From NCBI GenBank assembly GCA_017415185.1, contig JAFQHZ010000003.1, positions 1 to 50,382 of the forward strand: a DNA stretch of 50,382 nt, in the 5' to 3' direction. A program made the position numbers and the translations under genes. This DNA comes from Candidatus Gastranaerophilales bacterium. GTDB taxonomy: Bacteria > Cyanobacteriota > Vampirovibrionia > Gastranaerophilales > Gastranaerophilaceae. Below are positions 8,672 to 16,847 of this stretch, one piece after another. Position 1 is the first letter of the stretch. Every line of letters begins with the position of its first letter. The notes under the pieces are model-generated. The model was not told the DNA's origin, ran no database searches, and was given only the letters and a program-made list of their open reading frames with translations.

Positions 8672-9862
8672 TTATAAACCTAATTCATTTAATTCTTTTT
8701 GAAATGGCGAAATTTTAGCAAGCTTTTTAATAACTTCAGGAACATGTTTTATTGTGTAATCAATTTCTTCTTCAGTTGTAAAGCGAGAAAGAGAAAAACG
8801 AATTGAACCATGCAAAGAGGTAAAAGGAACTTTTTGTGCTCTTAAAACATGGGAAGGATCTAAAGAACCAGAAGTGCAAGCACTACCAGAAGAAGCATAT
8901 ATTCCAAGTTCATTTAAATATAGAAGAATTAATTCACCTTCAATATATTCAAAACCAATATTTGTTGTGTTTGGCACTCTATTTTTAGCTTTTGAATTTA
9001 ATTTTGCATTTTGAAGCTGAGACAAAATTCCATCTTCAAGTTTATCTCTTAATCTTTTAACTTCGCTTAATTCAAAAGATAATGCCTCTTTTGCTAATTT
9101 TGCAGCTTCACCAAGCCCGACAATATATGGAGTATTTAAAGTTCCTGCTCTAAGAGAATTTTCTTGGTGTCCTCCAAGCATAAATGGTTCAAAAAGCGTT
9201 CCTTTTTTAATATATAAAGCTCCAATACCTTTTGGCGCATGGAATTTATGACCCGAAATTGAATAAAAATCGATTTCGCTATCATCCAAGTTAATTGGAA
9301 TTTTTCCCGCAGCTTGGACGCCATCAACAAAAATTTTAGTATCTTTATTTATTTTTTTAACTTCTTTTGCAATTTCTTTAACAGGATAAATTGCACCTGT
9401 TTCATTGTTGGCATGCATAATTGAAACCAATATCGTATCTTCATTTACTTTTGAAATTAAAGAATTGATATCTATATCGCCATTTTCATCCACTCCAACA
9501 TAATTTGTTTTATAGCCTTTTTTTTCAAGACTTTCATAAACAGACAAAACGCATGGATGTTCAACCCTGCTTGCAATTAAATTACTTTTTTCTTTGTCCG
9601 CAAATTGCGCAACAACACCCTTAATTGCAGTATTAGCGCCTTCTGTTCCGCAAGATGTGAAAATTATTTGCTTAGAATCTTCTACACCTAAAAAATCAGC
9701 AACTTGAGAGCGAGATTTTTCAATTGCTCTTGCAGAAATTCTTGCTGGTTCATACATGCTTGAAGGATTGGCATAATTTTCCTTTAAATAAGGAAGCATT
9801 GCTTCTAAAACTTTTTCATCCACGCAAGTTGTTGCGTTATTATCTAAATATATTTGTTTCAT
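8672..9862 (-). CDS. nifS: Cysteine desulfurase, NifS type
   Basis: This PLP enzyme removes sulfur from L-cysteine and passes it to the NifU scaffold for Fe-S cluster assembly. At 396 residues it is full length. It shows YLDNNATT at the N-terminus, the HANNETG segment, the PLP lysine in SGHKFHAPKG (about residue 206), the ENSLRAGT segment and the active-site cysteine loop SGSACTSG (about residue 327). The start codon overlaps the nifU stop by one base (TAATG), so the pair is translationally coupled. There are no nitrogenase genes in the window, so this is most likely the housekeeping Fe-S system, as in Campylobacterota. Confidence 0.95.
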   Translation of the reverse strand: MKQIYLDNNATTCVDEKVLEAMLPYLKENYANPSSMYEPARISARAIEKSRSQVADFLGVEDSKQIIFTSCGTEGANTAIKGVVAQFADKEKSNLIASRVEHPCVLSVYESLEKKGYKTNYVGVDENGDIDINSLISKVNEDTILVSIMHANNETGAIYPVKEIAKEVKKINKDTKIFVDGVQAAGKIPINLDDSEIDFYSISGHKFHAPKGIGALYIKKGTLFEPFMLGGHQENSLRAGTLNTPYIVGLGEAAKLAKEALSFELSEVKRLRDKLEDGILSQLQNAKLNSKAKNRVPNTTNIGFEYIEGELILLYLNELGIYASSGSACTSGSLDPSHVLRAQKVPFTSLHGSIRFSLSRFTTEEEIDYTIKHVPEVIKKLAKISPFQKELNELGL

Positions 9863-10689
9863 TATTTTTCTTCAAAAACCACAATGTCATCATCCACTAA
9901 CTCTTTTAATTTTACTTCAACAAAATTTTTAAGAGTCATTTTTGCATTAGCGCATTGAGAACAATGTCCTTTTAATCTTACATAAACATTATTTCCCTCA
10001 ACGTTAATCAATTCAATATCTCCAAAGTCTTTTTGCAATTCTGGAGAAATTACCGTTTCAATAATTGAATTAATTTTAATTATTTTTTGAACCGGAGTTA
10101 AAACTTGTTTTTCTTCTTGTTTAATATATCGAGAAATAATTGTTTTAATATTTTCTCTACATCTTCCACAAGCAAGACCTGCTGAAGTTATTTTTGAAAT
10201 GTCATCAAAAGTTTTCGCTCCGTTATTTAAAATTGCGTCAATAATTTGTTTTTCGCTCACGCCAAAACAATGACAAATTATTTGAGAACCCGCTTCGACT
10301 TCTTCTTCTAAATCTTCCCAATCTTCTTGGTAATATTTTTTAAGGGCGTCCTCAAGAGCTTCTCTTCCCATAACAGAACAGTGCATTTTTTCAGGAGGCA
10401 AACCATCAAGCTCTTGGGCAATTTGTCTATTTGTAATTTTTCTTGCTTCATCAAGAGTTTTTCCAATTAGCATAACTGTCAAAACACTACTTGCAGCAAC
10501 GGCAGAACCACAACCAAATGTTTGAAATTTTGCGTCTGTAATAATATTTCCATCAATTTTTAAATATAATTTTAATTTATCTCCGCAAGATAATGCCCCT
10601 GCTTCGCCAATCGCATCGGCATTTTCAATTGAGCCAACGTTTTTTGGGTTTGTAAAATGTTCTTTAACTTTATCTGAATATTCCCACAT
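9862..10689 (-). CDS. nifU: NifU Fe-S cluster scaffold, three-domain type
   Basis: This is a 275-residue scaffold with the full NifU architecture. The N-terminal IscU-like domain (about 1-125) carries the three cysteines in SCGD, FGCGSA and HCSVMG. The central [2Fe-2S] domain (about 140-195) has CHCFG and the pair in GLACGRC. The C-terminal NFU domain (about 205-275) has HCSQCAN. It receives sulfur from the coupled nifS and transfers clusters to apoproteins. A TATAAT at 10733-10728 and an AAGG before the ATG suggest its own promoter and ribosome site. No IscR gene is nearby, so regulation cannot be judged. Confidence 0.95.
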   Translation of the reverse strand: MWEYSDKVKEHFTNPKNVGSIENADAIGEAGALSCGDKLKLYLKIDGNIITDAKFQTFGCGSAVAASSVLTVMLIGKTLDEARKITNRQIAQELDGLPPEKMHCSVMGREALEDALKKYYQEDWEDLEEEVEAGSQIICHCFGVSEKQIIDAILNNGAKTFDDISKITSAGLACGRCRENIKTIISRYIKQEEKQVLTPVQKIIKINSIIETVISPELQKDFGDIELINVEGNNVYVRLKGHCSQCANAKMTLKNFVEVKLKELVDDDIVVFEEK

Positions 10690-10727
10690 ATAAACCTTAT
10701 TTTTAAATTTACTAACTAATTAATTGA

Positions 10728-10733
10728 ATTATA
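10728..10733 (-). promoter_or_regulatory. Probable -10 box of nifU-nifS
   Basis: TATAAT on the minus strand lies 38 bases before the nifU start, preceded by a T-rich stretch. It leaves room for a short leader containing AAGG. I could not fix a -35 element. Confidence 0.5.
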
Positions 10734-10780
10734 GCTCAAAAATCCTACTTGTATATGGCAAAAAAATTTAATTTTAAGTG

Positions 10781-10786
10781 CATAAT
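10781..10786 (+). promoter_or_regulatory. -10 box six bases before a start codon (leaderless candidate)
   Basis: CATAAT, preceded directly by TG, ends at 10786. The next ATG is at 10793 with only A and T between, so no ribosome binding site is possible. The arrangement matches those at 1451 and 34311. Confidence 0.5.
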
Positions 10787-10792
10787 ATTTTT

Positions 10793-11329
10793 ATGAATAA
10801 TTCGAATTATGATTCACTTGCAAAAAAATTAATGCAAAGCGGAATCCTTCCAAGCAAAGAGTCTGACAAAGATAAAACAATTGAAAATATTTTCGAAATC
10901 GGAATGAAAGAAGAAGTTGCCGATTCGCCTATTAACGAACAAGAAATTAAAATTCCAAAAGCTTTGCAAAAACAAACTAAAAGACTAAACAAATCAGATT
11001 TAGAAATGGTTAGCAACAATCCTGAAGAATATATTTACAGCAATTCTTTTAAAATTATTAAACGCTTTTTGAATTTTAAAGAAAGTCTTGCTTCAAAAGG
11101 TGCGCTCGGTATAATTGAAAATTTTCTTTTTGCCTTTTTTCCAAGATTATACAGAGCAAAACTTGCTCGTGACGCAATGGCTAAATTAAAAGAATTAAAT
11201 ATCGATACAAATAAGCTTTTAGACAAAACAATCCCCTATGGTGAAGGCGAAATGCGATATCAAAATTTAATTAAATATATTAGCTATGCTAACGAAATTC
11301 AAACTAAAATTAAAAAAGAAATTAATTAA
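10793..11329 (+). CDS. Hypothetical protein, 178 residues
   Basis: I do not recognise this protein. It is a soluble, charged, mostly helical sequence. The N-terminal third is acidic and probably disordered. From about residue 60 a basic helical region begins, with an L-x-K-S-D-L-E-M segment, and a hydrophobic patch near 105-118 (FLFAFFPRLYR) could be amphipathic. It starts at the ATG at 10793; a GTG fifteen bases earlier is also in frame but lies inside the candidate -10 region. It stands alone between divergent nifU and the convergent small gene at 11326. Coding potential is supported by length and codon use like its neighbours. Confidence 0.6.
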   Translation: MNNSNYDSLAKKLMQSGILPSKESDKDKTIENIFEIGMKEEVADSPINEQEIKIPKALQKQTKRLNKSDLEMVSNNPEEYIYSNSFKIIKRFLNFKESLASKGALGIIENFLFAFFPRLYRAKLARDAMAKLKELNIDTNKLLDKTIPYGEGEMRYQNLIKYISYANEIQTKIKKEIN

Positions 11330-11535
11330 ATTGTTTCATCAAGATGGTTCCCCTCAACCATCTTTCTTAAATTTCTTCTGCTGTTGAACTGGTTTCTACT
11401 AGAAAGCGCTTGTTGATATAACATATTAAGTTTTGATGTGATAAACAACTCCGAATTATCAGAGCATGTGCGCTTTGTATACAGGCTCATTCCATTATTA
11501 ACTACATTGTATCCGATACCATTTATACGACTCAT
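11326..11535 (-). CDS. Small basic protein, 69 residues, unknown
   Basis: I do not recognise this protein. The ATG at 11535 has AAGGAAAG just upstream. A promoter with TTGACT, a 16-base spacer and TGATATACT lies at 11597-11570. Both support a real short gene rather than the longer 97-codon frame. The sequence begins MSRINGIGYNVV, has one cysteine in a TKRTCSDN segment and ends in an Arg/Asn-rich helix (SSRNQFNSRRNLRKM). No membrane segment or signal peptide is visible. Its 3' end overlaps the 3' end of the convergent 178-residue gene by four bases. Confidence 0.6.
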   Translation of the reverse strand: MSRINGIGYNVVNNGMSLYTKRTCSDNSELFITSKLNMLYQQALSSRNQFNSRRNLRKMVEGNHLDETI

Positions 11536-11569
11536 TTTTTTTCTTTCCTTGAATTTTGGGGCAAATTCT

Positions 11570-11597
11570 AGTATATCAAAACACCCTGAAAAGTCAA
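11570..11597 (-). promoter_or_regulatory. Promoter of the 69-residue gene
   Basis: On the minus strand TTGACT (11597-11592) is followed by a 16-base spacer and TATACT (11575-11570), with TG one base upstream of the -10 box (extended -10). This is one of the clearest sigma70-type promoters in the window. Confidence 0.65.
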
Positions 11598-11687
11598 GTT
11601 TGTTATAGTCGTAGCACATATTGATATTATTTTTACAATGCTTAATATTTGCGCTACTTTGGTTTTTTATATTAAAATATTTGTATT

Positions 11688-13379
11688 ATGTTAAAGAATT
11701 ATTTTATTGATATTACAAAAAATGCTATTGAAAAAGCAATCGAACTAAATGAACTCGGCGAAACAAAAGAATTAACTTTTGATCTTGTTTGTGACACTCC
11801 AAAAAACAAAGATTTTGGTGATTTTGCAATCAATATTTCAGCTTTGGCAAAAACAGCCAAAATGGCTCCACCAAAAATAGCTGAAACTATTGCAAAACAC
11901 ATACCCGTATTCTTTTTTGAAATAAATATCGTTGCTGGTTTTATCAATTTTAAAATTGGGAAAGAATATCTTAACGAAATTATTCAATGCATTCTTGATG
12001 ATGAAGAAGAATTTTTAAAAACCGATATTGGTAAAGGCGAAAAAGTAAACATTGAATATGTTAGCGCAAACCCAACAGGACCTTTTCACATTGGTCATGG
12101 CAGATGGGCAGCATTAGGCTCAGCCTTAGCTAATATAATGAAATATTGCAATTATGATGTCTTTCAAGAATTTTATATAAATGACGCTGGCAATCAAATT
12201 AATAAACTTGGAAAATCTTTAGAAGTTCGCGTTCGTCAACTTCAAGGCGAAAATATAGAACTTGAAGAAGATATGTATCCTGGCGAATATTTAATTGATT
12301 GCGCTAAAAAATATATCGAAGAAAAGTCAACAATGCCATATGCCGACTATGCAAAAGCTGATATGCTAAGACAACAAAAAGAATTACTTGAAAAATTCGG
12401 CACACATTTTGATTTATTTTTCTCGGAACTTTCGCTTTATAAAAACAAAGAAGTTGAAAGCTGTATGGAGACTCTTAAAAAATCAGGCAAAATCTATGAA
12501 AAAGATGGCGCTACTTGGTTTAGAAGCTCAGACTATCAAGACGACCAAGACAGAGTTTTAATTAAAACAGACGGCAAAAATACATATTTAACAGCGGACA
12601 TCGCATATCATAAAAACAAACTCGACAGAGGTTTTGAAAGATTAATTAATATTTGGGGAGCAGACCACCACGGCTATATTCCTCGCATGAAAGCGGCAAT
12701 TGACGCTCTTGGATATGATTCAAATAAACTCGAAGTATTATTGGGTCAGCTTGTTAATTTAATTCAAGATGGCGAACAACAACGCATGGGTAAACGCAAA
12801 AAAATGGTCACCCTTGATGATTTAGTTGAAGAAGTTGGAGTTGACGCAACTCGTTTTTGGATGTTAATGCGCTCAGCTGATACCACTATTGATTTTGATG
12901 TCGACTTAGCAAAATCTCAATCAGACAAAAACCCTGTTTTCTATGTTCAATATGCACATGCTAGAGCATGTTCTATCTTAAGAAAAGCAATTGAACCAAG
13001 AATTGATGTGGACAACAAAACCGAACTTCCACCAATACTTCAAGAAAATATATTGCTTCATATACTTGAACATCCGACCATTATAACTGTGTTTGATAAT
13101 ATTTCACAAGAAAGTTACGAAGCCACAAAAGCCTTAATCTTAAAAATGGAAGAAGGAAAATCATTGCTGGCTAATGCTGTAAAATATAGAGCTCCATATA
13201 TGCTTTGTAAATATACAATGGAGCTTGCAAACTCATTCCATCATTTCTATAACTACACAAGAGTATTATCCGAAAACAAAAAAGATACTATGCAAAAATT
13301 ATGCATTGTTAAATCATTTACAAAAGTAATGTCAACAATGCTTGAATTAATCGGGGTTAATGCTCCAGAAAAAATGTAG
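11688..13379 (+). CDS. argS: Arginyl-tRNA synthetase
   Basis: This class I synthetase charges tRNA-Arg. It has 563 residues, normal length. The N-terminal Add-1 domain (about 1-90) leads to the catalytic core with SANPTGPFHIGHGRWAALG, the HIGH signature, near residue 125. The WGADHHGYI segment and the KMSKS-equivalent loop MGKRKKMVTL follow. The C-terminal anticodon-binding DALR domain closes with FHHFYNYTRVL. No clear Shine-Dalgarno precedes the ATG; TAAAAT at 11673-11678 is nine bases upstream, so the leader must be very short. The tRNA-Ile(GAT) gene lies 167 bases downstream. Confidence 0.96.
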   Translation: MLKNYFIDITKNAIEKAIELNELGETKELTFDLVCDTPKNKDFGDFAINISALAKTAKMAPPKIAETIAKHIPVFFFEINIVAGFINFKIGKEYLNEIIQCILDDEEEFLKTDIGKGEKVNIEYVSANPTGPFHIGHGRWAALGSALANIMKYCNYDVFQEFYINDAGNQINKLGKSLEVRVRQLQGENIELEEDMYPGEYLIDCAKKYIEEKSTMPYADYAKADMLRQQKELLEKFGTHFDLFFSELSLYKNKEVESCMETLKKSGKIYEKDGATWFRSSDYQDDQDRVLIKTDGKNTYLTADIAYHKNKLDRGFERLINIWGADHHGYIPRMKAAIDALGYDSNKLEVLLGQLVNLIQDGEQQRMGKRKKMVTLDDLVEEVGVDATRFWMLMRSADTTIDFDVDLAKSQSDKNPVFYVQYAHARACSILRKAIEPRIDVDNKTELPPILQENILLHILEHPTIITVFDNISQESYEATKALILKMEEGKSLLANAVKYRAPYMLCKYTMELANSFHHFYNYTRVLSENKKDTMQKLCIVKSFTKVMSTMLELIGVNAPEKM

Positions 13380-13449
13380 TTGACTTTAAATTTTGTTCTT
13401 GTTAATATAAATCTTGCGAAAGGTTACGGAACAAATCTGAAGTACTTTC

Positions 13450-13500
13450 GGGTTATTAGCTCAGGTGGTCTGGGTGGGATTCTAGACTAACGGGTTAAGG
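13450..13500 (+). pseudogene. Partial copy of the tRNA-Ile 5' arm
   Basis: Bases 13450-13468 match the first 19 bases of the tRNA-Ile gene at 13546 with one mismatch (T for C at the fourth position), covering the 5' acceptor strand and half of the D arm. After that the similarity ends. No anticodon stem, TTCGA loop or matching acceptor 3' strand can be found in the next 80 bases. It is either a decayed tRNA gene or a duplicated fragment left by a recombination or integration event. Confidence 0.55.
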
Positions 13501-13545
13501 TCAATAAGTTAAATGAAAATTAAATAAATTTGCAATTCATATTGC

Positions 13546-13622
13546 GGGCTATTAGCTCAGGTGGCTAGAGCGCACCCCTGATAAGGGTGAGGTCCCTGGT
13601 TCGAGTCCAGGATGGCCCACCA
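13546..13622 (+). tRNA. tRNA-Ile (GAT)
   Basis: All four arms fold. The acceptor stem GGGCTAT pairs with ATGGCCC (one G-U pair), and the D arm is GCTC-based. The anticodon stem CACCC/GGGTG encloses a loop with GAT, and the T arm CCTGG/CCAGG has TTCGAGT. The 3' CCA is encoded at 13620-13622 after discriminator A. There is no intron. It is a single gene, not inside an rRNA operon in this window. Confidence 0.96.
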
Positions 13623-13658
13623 TAAAACCCAGTAGATAAACTACTGGGTTTTATTTTT
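13622..13658 (+). terminator. Intrinsic terminator after tRNA-Ile
   Basis: A perfect 14-base-pair stem (13622-13635 with 13641-13654) has a five-base loop and is followed by a T-run. It begins on the last base of the encoded CCA. Confidence 0.9.
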
Positions 13659-13669
13659 GCCATTTTTCC

Positions 13670-13774
13670 CCACACAGTGCAACACCTTATGACATACAGC
13701 TTAGCATCAAGCGAAATTGAGCCATCTTCGCTTGTATAAATAACTATTTCACCTTTTTAAAAATCGTTTTCCAT
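13670..13774 (-). pseudogene. Possible remnant of a RhuM-family gene start
   Basis: Reading leftward from an ATG at 13774 gives M-E-N-D-F, a stop codon, then K-G-E-I-V-I-Y-T-S-E-D-G-S-I-S-L-D and, a little later, T-V-W. This closely follows the usual beginning of RhuM-family proteins ('...GEI.iY...DG...l.V.L...TVWL...'), which accompany restriction systems. The reading frame is broken by the stop and by a small insertion before TVW, and only about 35 codons remain, cut off by the tRNA terminator. It lies between tRNA-Ile and the McrBC genes, which fits a decayed piece of a defence locus. The identification rests on remembered family consensus. Confidence 0.5.
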
Positions 13775-13848
13775 AGCTAAGCCATGTCTTAAAACTACTT
13801 AATTAGCTAGAAAATGAATACAAATTAGTTAATTTAAAAATTGAATAA

Positions 13849-15075
13849 TTAATTTTCAAAGCTTAAAACCTTTTTCAATTCTTTAACAATTTCGGAATCG
13901 CAAGATTTTAAATCTTCTTTTAAATTTAACCTTAAATTAACTGAAGCAAATTTAAACTTATATTCATCATTATTATTCAAGCAATAATCCTCAATTAATG
14001 AATATTCACTCCATTGCGGATATAATAAAATTGCTTTTTTATAATGATGAAGCAAACAATATGTTGTAACTTGGTAAATATCGGCACTTGATACATTATC
14101 AAAACCTTCAAATTTTTTATACTTAGTATCAATTATAGTGTCAGCTGTAAAAATATCTACCTTAGTATCTCTTTTTGTTGAATTTTTAGATCTTAAAAGT
14201 CTTTTTGTTTTTTGTGCGGAAACATCTTCAACAATATTGTGTTTTTTAATTACTTGATAAATAAATTCTTCAAATAATTTATTCATATCCCAAAGCAGGG
14301 TTATATTTTCAAAATTATTTTTAGATAAATCAACACTAGAATTTTCAACAAACATTTTTGCCAATTTAAATGGTTTTTTAAATAACTCTTGATTTCTTGT
14401 TAATTTAATTTTATCTGCTTTAAATTTATCAAATCGAACCAATTTGATATCACAATAATAATCAATAATTAACTTCAAAAGCTTTTTATTATTGCTATTT
14501 TTTGTAATTAAATAAAGGCAATTTGAAACATAATAAAATAATTGATTTAATAAATTATCTTCGCTAAATTCATCAAATTCGCAATAAAATTTTGCTTGAT
14601 TAGAAGAATTGTATTTTATGTTTTTAGAAAAATTTAATTTGCCTTTTAAGAAATTAAGATTTTCTTCTTCTCTAATGTAATTTTTTGGCGTTAATCTCTT
14701 TAAGCAATCAAATAAACTTTGAGAAAATTCCTTAATTAACGCTTCTAAAAATGGGTTTTTGCTTTGAGAAATTTTAGCGCTATCTGTTGTTTTGATGTCT
14801 AGATTTTTAGTATAAGACAACATAAAGATCAAATTTTCTAAAATGGTTTTATCATTTTCACTATCTGAAATTAATTTAGGTAAAATTTCAAATTGTGTGT
14901 TTTTGAATTTAATTATTCCAACAAAAGATTTTGCCTTAATTCCGCTTGGAGTAATTTTAAGAGCAGAAGAAAGTTTGTTGCGATTTAGATATTTTTCTAG
15001 CATCGCTAAATCACAACAAAATTCTTCTTTGTTTTTAAATTCATATTCCTTTAATCGAATTGGATTATTGAGCAT
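13849..15075 (-). CDS. mcrC: McrC subunit of McrBC restriction endonuclease
   Basis: McrC supplies the nuclease of a modification-dependent restriction complex whose motor is McrB. The protein has 408 residues. The N-terminal two-thirds is a helical adaptor with an 'S-F-V-G-I-I-K-F-K...F-E-I-L-P-K' strand typical of the family (about 50-75). The PD-(D/E)xK nuclease lies near residues 303-335, with KVDIFTADTIIDTKYK providing the D...D-x-K residues, followed by DIYQ. Its ATG lies inside the end of mcrB (11-base overlap), so the two are coupled. In known systems the complex cleaves DNA between methylated R-mC sites; specificity here cannot be read from sequence. Confidence 0.9.
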   Translation of the reverse strand: MLNNPIRLKEYEFKNKEEFCCDLAMLEKYLNRNKLSSALKITPSGIKAKSFVGIIKFKNTQFEILPKLISDSENDKTILENLIFMLSYTKNLDIKTTDSAKISQSKNPFLEALIKEFSQSLFDCLKRLTPKNYIREEENLNFLKGKLNFSKNIKYNSSNQAKFYCEFDEFSEDNLLNQLFYYVSNCLYLITKNSNNKKLLKLIIDYYCDIKLVRFDKFKADKIKLTRNQELFKKPFKLAKMFVENSSVDLSKNNFENITLLWDMNKLFEEFIYQVIKKHNIVEDVSAQKTKRLLRSKNSTKRDTKVDIFTADTIIDTKYKKFEGFDNVSSADIYQVTTYCLLHHYKKAILLYPQWSEYSLIEDYCLNNNDEYKFKFASVNLRLNLKEDLKSCDSEIVKELKKVLSFEN

Positions 15076-16780
15076 TTTCTTCTTTCTTGAAGCGAATTGA
15101 ATTTAGCGCATTTTTAAAATCATTAGTATTTGAAAATTCTTCAAAATAATAATATTTTTCTTGGTCGCATTCATTTCTTAATTCTTTGGGGATAGTTGAC
15201 TCTCCAATAAAATCTGGAACAATTAATTTTAATTTTTCCCAATCGCCATAAAAATATTCATTTAAAAGAGGAATAATTGAATCATACCAAATTTCTTTCA
15301 ATTCACTAATTCCGGAATCTTTATATTTTTCTTCTATAAAATAACTGTGCCCAATTTGATGATCTCTATCGAGGAGAATTTCAATTCTTTTATTTAAAGC
15401 TTTAAAAGTTTCCCTAAAGTCACATCCGAAATTCGCAACCAAATTTGCTTGCGGCATCATTTCTTTAAATTTAAAACGACGACGAAGCGCAATATCAATT
15501 GAAGCAATTGAACGGTCAGATGTGTTCATTGTTCCAATGATATATAGGTTTTTTGGAACACCAAAAGGCTTTTTAGTATATGGCAAGGTAACTAAAAGCT
15601 GTTGTTCTTTAATTTCAGTATTTTCAAAATTCCACTCACCATTAGGAACAACTCTTTTATCCTCTTCAATTAGTGTGATTAATTCACCAAAGATTTTAGA
15701 AATATTACCACGATTAATTTCATCAATAATAAGCAAATATTTATTTTTAGGGTCTGAATTTGCTTGTTGGCAAATTTCCTTAAAGACACCTTTAGCAAAC
15801 TCATAAGAAATTGTAGAATTTATTTCTTCGTCATCCTTTATACAAGGCTTAATTCCCTCAACAAATTCTTCATAGGAATATGATTGATGAAATGTTATAA
15901 ATTTATAAAAATCTTTTTTATTTCTTATGTTGTCTTTTGAATTTAATTGTTCCAATTGTTGCGACAAATTTTCTTCAACATATTTAATACCATCTTCAGT
16001 CAAATACCATTCAGAATCGTTTGTTTTATTAAAAATCGCAGGCGATGTTTTTGCTCCATAATTAACAGTACTTGAATTTATATCAGTATGAATTTGAAGT
16101 TGAGTAATAATCGTCAAATAAACATTTTTAGAGTTTTTTAATGGTGCATACTGCCTCATTATTGGATGATTTTCAATTGTTTTAACTTTGTATTTTGCTT
16201 TTCTATCGTTTAAATACATTATCAAAGCAATCGTTTGATACCAATATAAATTTTTCACAATTTCATTTATTTTTTGAGCTTCATCAAACGATTTTAAACC
16301 AGGATTTTTTCCGATAATTTCATCAATATAATCTTTCAAATGATAAGTTTTGCCTGTTCCTGGAGGGCCATATAAAATTTGGTTTAAAACTTGTTTATTA
16401 TTCATTTTTTCTCCCTCATCGCCTTGATGATTATTTAAATTATCCTGCTTCTTGTTTTCATCTTTTGCATTTATTGCTTTTATGCTTTTAAAATCGGCAA
16501 ATAGCTTTTTCCAAACTTCAAGTGCTTCAAACGGATAAAAATTATAATTTTTTGTATCGCCAAGTTTAATTTTATTATTCAAAACTTTATCGTTTAATAC
16601 TCTTATTGTTTCTTTTAGCGGATAATAAGCATTTTCATAAACAACAAAATAATAATCGCTTTTTCTTCGTGAACTATAACTTTCTTTTTTAAGGATTTTA
16701 ACCGCTTCAATTGCTTGCTCTTCAGTTGCTTTTTGAAGCATTGATTCAAGTTGCTTTTTTGTTATGCGCACTCTTTTCAT
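15065..16780 (-). CDS. mcrB: McrB-like AAA+ GTPase
   Basis: This is the motor and recognition subunit of McrBC, 571 residues. The N-terminal domain (about 1-120) contains YYPLKETIRVLND and FYPFEALEVW. It is not the E. coli McrB N-domain and looks like the ScoMcrA-type head that binds modified DNA (tentative). The AAA+ core has Walker A GPPGTGKT (about 139-146) and an inserted helical region with DSEWYLTEDG. It then shows FITFHQSYSYEEFVEG, Walker B LLIIDEINRGN (about 345-355), the McrB signature GTMNTSDRS (about 413-420) and the arginine-rich ALRRRFKF. A promoter with TTGCCC, 17 bases and TATGAT lies upstream. The ribosome site is an unusual run of six G. Confidence 0.9.
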   Translation of the reverse strand: MKRVRITKKQLESMLQKATEEQAIEAVKILKKESYSSRRKSDYYFVVYENAYYPLKETIRVLNDKVLNNKIKLGDTKNYNFYPFEALEVWKKLFADFKSIKAINAKDENKKQDNLNNHQGDEGEKMNNKQVLNQILYGPPGTGKTYHLKDYIDEIIGKNPGLKSFDEAQKINEIVKNLYWYQTIALIMYLNDRKAKYKVKTIENHPIMRQYAPLKNSKNVYLTIITQLQIHTDINSSTVNYGAKTSPAIFNKTNDSEWYLTEDGIKYVEENLSQQLEQLNSKDNIRNKKDFYKFITFHQSYSYEEFVEGIKPCIKDDEEINSTISYEFAKGVFKEICQQANSDPKNKYLLIIDEINRGNISKIFGELITLIEEDKRVVPNGEWNFENTEIKEQQLLVTLPYTKKPFGVPKNLYIIGTMNTSDRSIASIDIALRRRFKFKEMMPQANLVANFGCDFRETFKALNKRIEILLDRDHQIGHSYFIEEKYKDSGISELKEIWYDSIIPLLNEYFYGDWEKLKLIVPDFIGESTIPKELRNECDQEKYYYFEEFSNTNDFKNALNSIRFKKEENAQ

Positions 16781-16799
16781 TTATCATACCCCCCTACCC

Positions 16800-16828
16800 A
16801 TCATACTCTTTTTTGATATCTTGGGCAA
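16800..16828 (-). promoter_or_regulatory. Candidate promoter of mcrBC
   Basis: On the minus strand TTGCCC (16828-16823), a 17-base spacer and TATGAT (16805-16800) precede mcrB. The -10 heptamer GTATGAT is repeated directly at 16787-16781, with a G-rich ribosome site between the copies. This implies mcrBC can be transcribed separately from the zincin gene upstream. Confidence 0.5.
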
Positions 16829-16847
16829 TTTTTCAAAGCACTATTGA

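Noticed and set aside
8672-10689. A nitrogen-fixation cluster, because of nifU and nifS
   Set aside because: No nifHDK or other nif genes are present, and NIF-type U/S pairs serve general Fe-S assembly in many anaerobes.
13450-13545. A second functional tRNA gene
   Set aside because: Only the 5' acceptor strand and part of the D arm can be recognised; no anticodon stem, T loop or 3' acceptor strand follows.
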